Source: Chlorokybus atmophyticus (lineage: Eukaryota > Streptophyta > Chlorokybophyceae > Chlorokybales > Chlorokybaceae). Taken from it: a DNA stretch of 64,000 nucleotides. A model generated the notes under the pieces. That model worked only from the letters and a program-made list of their open reading frames with translations. It did no database searches and was not told the origin of the DNA. The DNA lies in NCBI GenBank assembly GCA_009103225.1, contig RHPI01001737.1, positions 62,001-126,000 of the forward strand. Direction: 5' to 3'. This document shows positions 59,192 through 64,000 of this stretch, piece after piece; position 1 is the first letter of the stretch; the number at the start of each line of letters is the position of its first letter. Made by a program: the position numbers and the translations under genes.

Positions 59192-59911
59192 GTGGCCACT
59201 GGAGTAGTGGAGTTCCACGTGTTCCGCCGACAACAAGGCGTCACCATGTTGGAATTGTTTGGAGGTATAGGTAGTGGCCTTGCCGCTGTCCTCAACACCG
59301 ACGCGACGGTCACCAAGTACCTCTACTGTGACCCTGATCCACACGCACAAATTGCCCTAAGCCACAATTTGCGCCACCTACATGAGTGCTACCCGCAGCA
59401 GCTGCCACTATCAGCATTGCAAGGCCGTCTAAAGGCACTGCTACAGAACATCCGTTTAATCACTGCGGATCACCTCCTGGCGGTGGGCAACATCCACTTG
59501 CTGATAGCAGGATGGGAGTGTTAAAGACACTCCAGAGCAAGCAGAGGCCAAGGACCATCCGATCCTCGCTCGCAACTGATCTGAGACCTGATGCGCGTTA
59601 TTAAACTCTTGCAGCGCAACCACATTTCCAGGCCTCTGGGGTACATTATCAGAAATCGAGGATGTGCATTCCCAGGACGATAAGCGTCATCACGCGCCAA
59701 CAGCTTTCGATAGGTGTGTTCCTTGCTGGGGCATTCTCTCAACAGCGCAGCGCGTCATGGATCCCGTGCTCATCGCGTCTGCGCCAAGTGGACCAACCTG
59801 GCCACAGTTGAGGATCTCTTTGCTGCTGAATATCTGCACAGCAGCTGTCCACGCAATCTCACCGCTGACGCTATTTTTGACCCTAGGCGCATAGCACAAC
59901 CGGTCACATGA
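59192..59911 (+). pseudogene. C5-cytosine DNA methyltransferase domain carried by the retrotransposon
   Basis: Motif I is TMLELFGGIGSGLAAV (59242-59290), the AdoMet-binding loop. An acidic motif II-like YLYCDPDPHA follows. Motif IV is LLIAGWEC at 59498-59521, with the catalytic Cys in the place of the PC dipeptide. The next codon is TAA (59522-59524) where Gln is expected, and the following AGA CAC TCC fits a G/R-HS sequence. Further on are SDPRSQLI, a TGA, then DLMRVIKLLQ and LGYIIRNRG, where family members have IENV (motif VI). In another frame, from 59714, GSRAHRVCAKWTNLAT fits the conserved region before motif IX. So nearly the whole catalytic domain is present but broken by two stops and a frameshift. 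Confidence 0.85.
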
Positions 59912-60359
59912 CACGATCACCAGCACTTCTACTAGTGCAACCAGCCTAATGTTGGATTTCAATACAGGTTGGCTGGAGGAACCCAACGCTCGTGAGCGTG
60001 AACGCGCCATCGGATTCTCTTCAAGCAATATTACAAGTTCCATGCTGACCAATAGTCAACAGTGTCAGTTGTTGGGGCGCGCCATGGATAAGATTAGCAC
60101 GGTGTGGTTGTTGGAGAAATGCTTTGCTCTCCAGGACCGCCATGTGTCCTTCCACGAGCTCGAACACCTGGCGGGGGGTGGGCTGATCGCATTGAAAAGA
60201 CCAAAGCAGCACACACCGCCCACGCCATCGCCCACATGGAAGAGCAGGCAGCAGTCACTGTGGAGGACATTCCAGTGATTGCCAATGCTACCTCCTTGTC
60301 CCATGCCATAGGACCGCTGGCTACTGGCCACACATGAGAACAACTCGAGGCTCTCCTCA

Positions 60360-61743
60360 ACAAGTGCAGGAGCCAGTTCACCTTTAGCGTGAAGGAGCTG
60401 GGCAGCTGCTCAGTTTACCAGATGAACATCGAGTTGGTGGGGACACCGAACCGGTGTTCCGACGACAGTACAGACTTTCTAAGGTGGAAGAAGACTTGGT
60501 AAAGCAGGCCTGGTCGAGGATTCCACATCGGACTTTGTGGCCGCAACCGTTATGCCCCTGAAAAAAAATTCAGCAGGCAACTGCACAGATTGGCGTATGT
60601 GCGGTGACTACCGCCCTCCCAACAACAAGACCAAGCAAGACAAGTATCCAATGCCTACTGCAGAAGGTATGCTTGATGATGTAGGAGACTGTACAGTCTT
60701 CAGTATCCTGGACATGCGCCAAGGGTACAACTAAATAGCCATCAAGGAGGAGGACAAGCACAAGAGCTCCTTCTGGGGCAACCGGCAGCTGTACCAGTAT
60801 AAGGTCATGCCCTTCGGACTGAAGAATGCTCCTGCCAAGTTCCAGCGCGTAATGGACAAGCCCTCAAGGGATTGGACTTTGCACGCTGCTACATCGACGT
60901 CAGCCTCATACTTAGTCGCAGCAAGAGGAGCATATCAAGTACATCAAGGAGGTGCTACAGAGACTGAAGGAAGTAGGGATGACGGTGCACCCCGACAAGT
61001 GCACTTTCTTTACTCAAAAGGGTAACTTACCTAGGGCACATGATTGTGCCCCACGGTGTGTATGTACAGCACGCCAAGGTGGAGGCACTGGTGGCCATCC
61101 TTGCCCCCACAGTCTCACGCGACTGCTTGCTTTTCTCGGCCTTGCCAACTACTACAGACGGTTCGTCAAGGACTTTGCGCAGATCGCGCGGCCACTCAAC
61201 GAGCTGATAACGAAGGACACGGAGTTCCTGTGGAAGGAGGCACAATAAGACGCCTTCAAGGAGCTGAAGCTCCAACTCACCACAGCTCACATCCTTCAGC
61301 GACCTGAATACAACAGGTCATTCATCCTGCACGCAGATTGGAGCAAGCTTAGCATGGGAGCAGTGCTCAAGCAGCACGATGACAACAAGAAGGAGCGTAT
61401 TGTCTTATGCCAGCCGCAGCAACAACAGCGCTGAGGCCAACCACAGCAGCTACGAGGGGGAGTATCTCGCCGCAGTATGGGCCATCTCCTTCTTCCGCCC
61501 CTTTCTATTTGGACGGCAACTCCAACGGATCATCGACCACCAACCACTGAAGTGGCTGATGACAACCAGCATCTGACAGGCAAGCTGGCACAGTGGGCAT
61601 TACTGCTGCAGGATTATAACTTTGACGTGGAGCATTGGGCAGGCCTGTCCAAGACGCAAACGGCCTTAGTCGCAACCCCCACCTCAGCTTCAGCGATGCG
61701 ACAAGAGCCCGACACGAGTAAGGTCTTGCAGCCACACTTCTAG
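60360..61743 (+). pseudogene. pol: reverse transcriptase and RNase H
   Basis: Blocks in Ty3/gypsy order are VMPLKKN...DWRMCGDYR (60550-60615), KYPMPTAEGMLDDV, FSILDMRQGYN followed by TAA where Gln is usual (60733), VMPFGLKNAPAKFQRVMD (60805-60860), then in a shifted frame LDFARCYIDVSLILSRS, where the polymerase box YIDD reads YIDV. VGMTVHPDKCTFF ends the RT. LLAFLGLANYYRRFVKDF (61120) and RNase H follow: FILHADWSKLSMGAVL (61322), YASRSNNSAEANHSSYEGEYLAAVW and DHQPLKWL. At least two frameshifts and two stops are present. Inactive. Confidence 0.9.
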
Positions 61744-61939
61744 GTGAAACGGCCATGTTCGCTGTCGCTGCGCTGCGTGAAAGACGCTAGGCTCAAGCCA
61801 CTGAGGCAGCAACAGACGAGGACGTGCCTTCTTTCGGGCCCACCGTCACCGTCACCGATCCCTTATTAGAGGAAGCGCTCGCCGCCGACCCTGAGGTGGA
61901 CGATGAGGAGTTAGCACCCACCGACACGTGTCAGGACAT

Positions 61940-62900
61940 CTAACTCAACAAGCCATCCCTTGCACTGCTCCGAATTGGACAATTTTCAGTAGGCATGAGC
62001 GCGCGCGAGAAGGACCGCGTTAATCAGCGCACTCACCACTATCGCTGGGCCGACGACAAGCTGTATCGACGGATACAAAATGAGGACAAGGAGGTCCCAA
62101 TACTAGCTGCGCAAGAAAGCATCATCGCTGCCCTTCACACCGAGCACGAACACTGAGTGTCAAGCGCACGGCCAATCTAGTCAGGACTCGATACAGGTGG
62201 TATGGGGTGCGTGAGTTTGTCAGCGACTGCCAGCAGTTTGACATGGTTCGCGCGAGCCTCAACACGCGCAACGCCACCTTGCATCCCCTCTCCATCTCGG
62301 GTGCTGTTCTACCGCTGGGGACTGAACGTTGTCGGGGACTTATCACCCTCAGCACGAGGCAACCGCTACATCCTCATCATGATCGAGCACTTCTCCAAGT
62401 GGGTGGAGCTGGTGCCCCTGCCCGACAAGAGCAGCGAGGGAGTAGCCCAGGCTTTCCTCTCCCATGTACTCGGAAGCTTCGACAGCTGTGCTGAAGTCAT
62501 CACCGACCAAGGTATGGAGTTCAGAGGAGCCTTCGACAAGCTCATGGACAGATGCTTTATCGACCATCGCCATACTTCACGCGACCATCCACAAGCCAAT
62601 AGTCTCGCTGAGCGTACCGTGCAGATCATCAAGAAGGCTCTGCGCAAGTACGTCCTCGACTACGAGAAGTGCACATGGGATGACCACCTCCCATGGGTAG
62701 CTCCTGGATATCGCCTGTCGAAGCCGACAACACTGCTAGAGTACAGTCCATACTTTTTGCTGTTTGGAAGGCAGCCATTGGTCCCTTTCCGCGCACAGCA
62801 GGAGGTCGACAGAGTGTTAAGTAATTTTAACAACCCCGACAAGATGCTATATGTTTTAACAGTGCGCAGCACGCTGTTCGAGCACGCTGTCCCCATGGTC
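61940..62900 (+). pseudogene. pol: integrase
   Basis: The N-terminal zinc-binding HHCC region is damaged (REFVSDCQQFDMVRA near 62205, with Phe in place of the second Cys). The catalytic core follows from ~62320: GDLSPSARGNRYILIMIEHF, SKWVELVPL, EVITDQGMEFRG with the second Asp, and HPQANSLAERTVQIIKKALR with the Glu. Then YSPYFLLFGRQP. This D-D-E spacing is typical of Ty3/gypsy integrases. The core frame 62202-63251 is mostly open. Confidence 0.9.
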
Positions 62901-63209
62901 TTCAACAAAGCATTGCTCAGCACCGCAACACGCTTCACTACGAGCGTGTGCGCAGCGGTTTCTACAAGGAGCAAGAATGCTGCTTCCAGCCAAGAGACTT
63001 CGTCTTCCGCATGGCGACCACACACGACACCCTCGACACCTCTGTTGGGCGCTGTCTATAAGGTATTGAAGGTGTATCTTACAAAGGTACTAGACCTTCT
63101 GGGACAACAAGGCGAGCGCATGAAGGACAACATGGTGAACTGCGCGCCCTGCTATCTTCCCCACACTGCTGGCTTCGGCAAGATCCAGCACCCGCGACCA
63201 CTGCGAAGC

Positions 63210-63379
63210 ACCCGCTGCGAGAAATGTGCAGCGCCGACAACGACCCGGTAATGCTGTTATGCGAAGGCTGCAACCAAGGCATGCACTGTTACTGCCTTGA
63301 CCCTCCATTAGACAAGGTGCCGCTGTGGGAGTATGAGTGCGATGACTGCCGCATCAACGGTCCTTCACACAACTGGTAG
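63210..63379 (+). pseudogene. C-terminal PHD finger of the retrotransposon
   Basis: After the integrase, a frame reads CSADNDPVMLLCEGCNQGMH, CYCLDPPLDKVPLWEYECDD and CRINGPSHNW then stop. Spacing is C4HC3: CxxC, CxxC, HxxC, and W..CxxC. The first CxxC pair (CEKC) is one frame off, so a single-base indel at about 63225 splits the finger. PHD fingers read histone H3 tails, so in the intact element this would steer integration to marked chromatin (inference). Confidence 0.8.
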
Positions 63380-63665
63380 AAGCTGACTCCTGGAGCAGGA
63401 GGCTACCCCAGAACCTCAAGGGGGTGGCTTGTTGACTGTGTGTACTACAGCACAGTAGGTACAGTAAGGAGGAGAGCGTCACCAGCTCTACTAATGATCA
63501 GATCCTCGAATAGGTTCATCCTCGAGCTTATGCCTGTTGTCTGAGGGGTTGTCTTTGTTTGTGTTGCTCTAATGCTGCGCGCAGAACCAGCATGCCCACG
63601 GCATGAGCGCTCATCTGACGTGTGCCCGAGACGGCGTGACCCTCGACCATGGCAGGCACGACAGA

Positions 63666-64000
63666 CGTCATGCCAAATACCCTTGCAGGCCAATCCTTCT
63701 CGAGCATGCCTACATCCAGCCCCGAGCCCGGGCTACCAGCATGATGACCGCGCGCGCCCTAGCCTACTGTTAGCTACCTCGTCCTTCATGTAGCATGTAG
63801 ACAGGGCTACTCTACAGATCTCTCTGTAGGAACCGCGCGTAGCTGATGAGTTATGAATTTATTATCCGCTCATGCGCTATATCAAGTCTTAAGGAATTTC
63901 GGTAGTAGCATACGGCCTCGATGTGACCGTTGCCTAGTGCCCGCGTGGCACTGCACAGTCAAGATTTAACATGTATAAGTATGAAGTCATGTCACTAGAC
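63666..64000 (+). repeat. 3' LTR, truncated by the window edge
   Basis: Aligns with the 5' LTR from GTCATGCCAAATACC onward, including the GAGCCCGGGCTACCAGCATG and GTGACCGTTGCCTAGTGCCC blocks. Confidence 0.9.

Larger units (their letters stand above)
53281..64000 (+). mobile_element. Ty3/gypsy-type LTR retrotransposon encoding a DNA methyltransferase and a PHD finger
   Basis: Over 10.7 kb, plus strand; the 3' LTR is cut by the right edge. Order: 5' LTR, gag with zinc knuckles and an Asn/Gly repeat, a 2.3-kb stretch of unassigned coding, aspartic protease, C5-cytosine methyltransferase, reverse transcriptase, RNase H, integrase, PHD finger, 3' LTR. The order PR-RT-RH-IN is that of Ty3/gypsy elements. 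Every module is interrupted by stops or frameshifts, so this copy cannot be autonomous. The two LTRs differ at roughly 40 of 332 compared bases by eye, so the insertion is old. A primer-binding site was not identified with confidence. Confidence 0.92.

Overview
This is a nuclear genomic window from an intron-rich eukaryote. The genes are split by many short GT-AG introns, and two introns look like GC-AG. Three things point to the green lineage. The dihydroxynaphthoyl-CoA synthase closely resembles the plant form and has a perfect RLx5HL peroxisomal signal. The AAA ATPase belongs to a large plant family ending in DLSYFM. The start of a secreted protein looks like a plant Ole e 1 domain. An XPA homologue, a methyltransferase-bearing gypsy element and abundant microsatellites suit an alga better than a land plant. 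A streptophyte (charophyte) alga is my best guess, but the species cannot be fixed from this sequence.

Layout. 0-2.6 kb: N-terminal two thirds of an Argonaute (minus strand, running off the left edge). 5.4-10.5 kb: a 13-exon gene for a secreted ~1254-residue protein joining an Ole e 1-like domain, a heparinase II/III-like lyase, a MopE-type Cys/Asp motif and two related beta-sandwich modules. 13.5-17.7 kb: AAA ATPase. 19.3-25.1 kb: cohesin subunit SCC3/STAG. 26.2-28.4 kb: DHNA-CoA synthase. 29.6-32.8 kb: ESCRT-II subunit VPS36. 33.5-34.0 kb: small YCII protein. 34.5-35.6 kb: XPA. 35.8-39.7 kb: CPSF73. I joined the exons by hand; for most genes every junction keeps phase and the product matches its family over its full length.

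From 39.7 kb on, the window is a graveyard of mobile DNA. It holds a decayed pogo/Tigger-type transposase (42.6-44.2 kb), a tRNA-derived SINE-like sequence (44.6 kb), a long TG/TA microsatellite (45.5-46.1 kb), a decayed Crypton-like tyrosine-recombinase element with a GCR1-type C-terminal domain (46.2-49.7 kb), a possible MITE (51.7-52.2 kb) and a Ty3/gypsy-type LTR retrotransposon from 53.3 kb to the right edge. That retrotransposon carries a C5-cytosine DNA methyltransferase between protease and reverse transcriptase and a PHD finger after the integrase. Both are broken by stops or frameshifts in this copy. It is the most striking item in the window.

The housekeeping genes do not form one pathway: RNA silencing, chromatid cohesion, phylloquinone synthesis, endosomal sorting, excision repair and mRNA 3' processing are neighbours by chance. 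Several are divergent pairs with short shared upstream regions, notably XPA/CPSF73 (222 bp between start codons).
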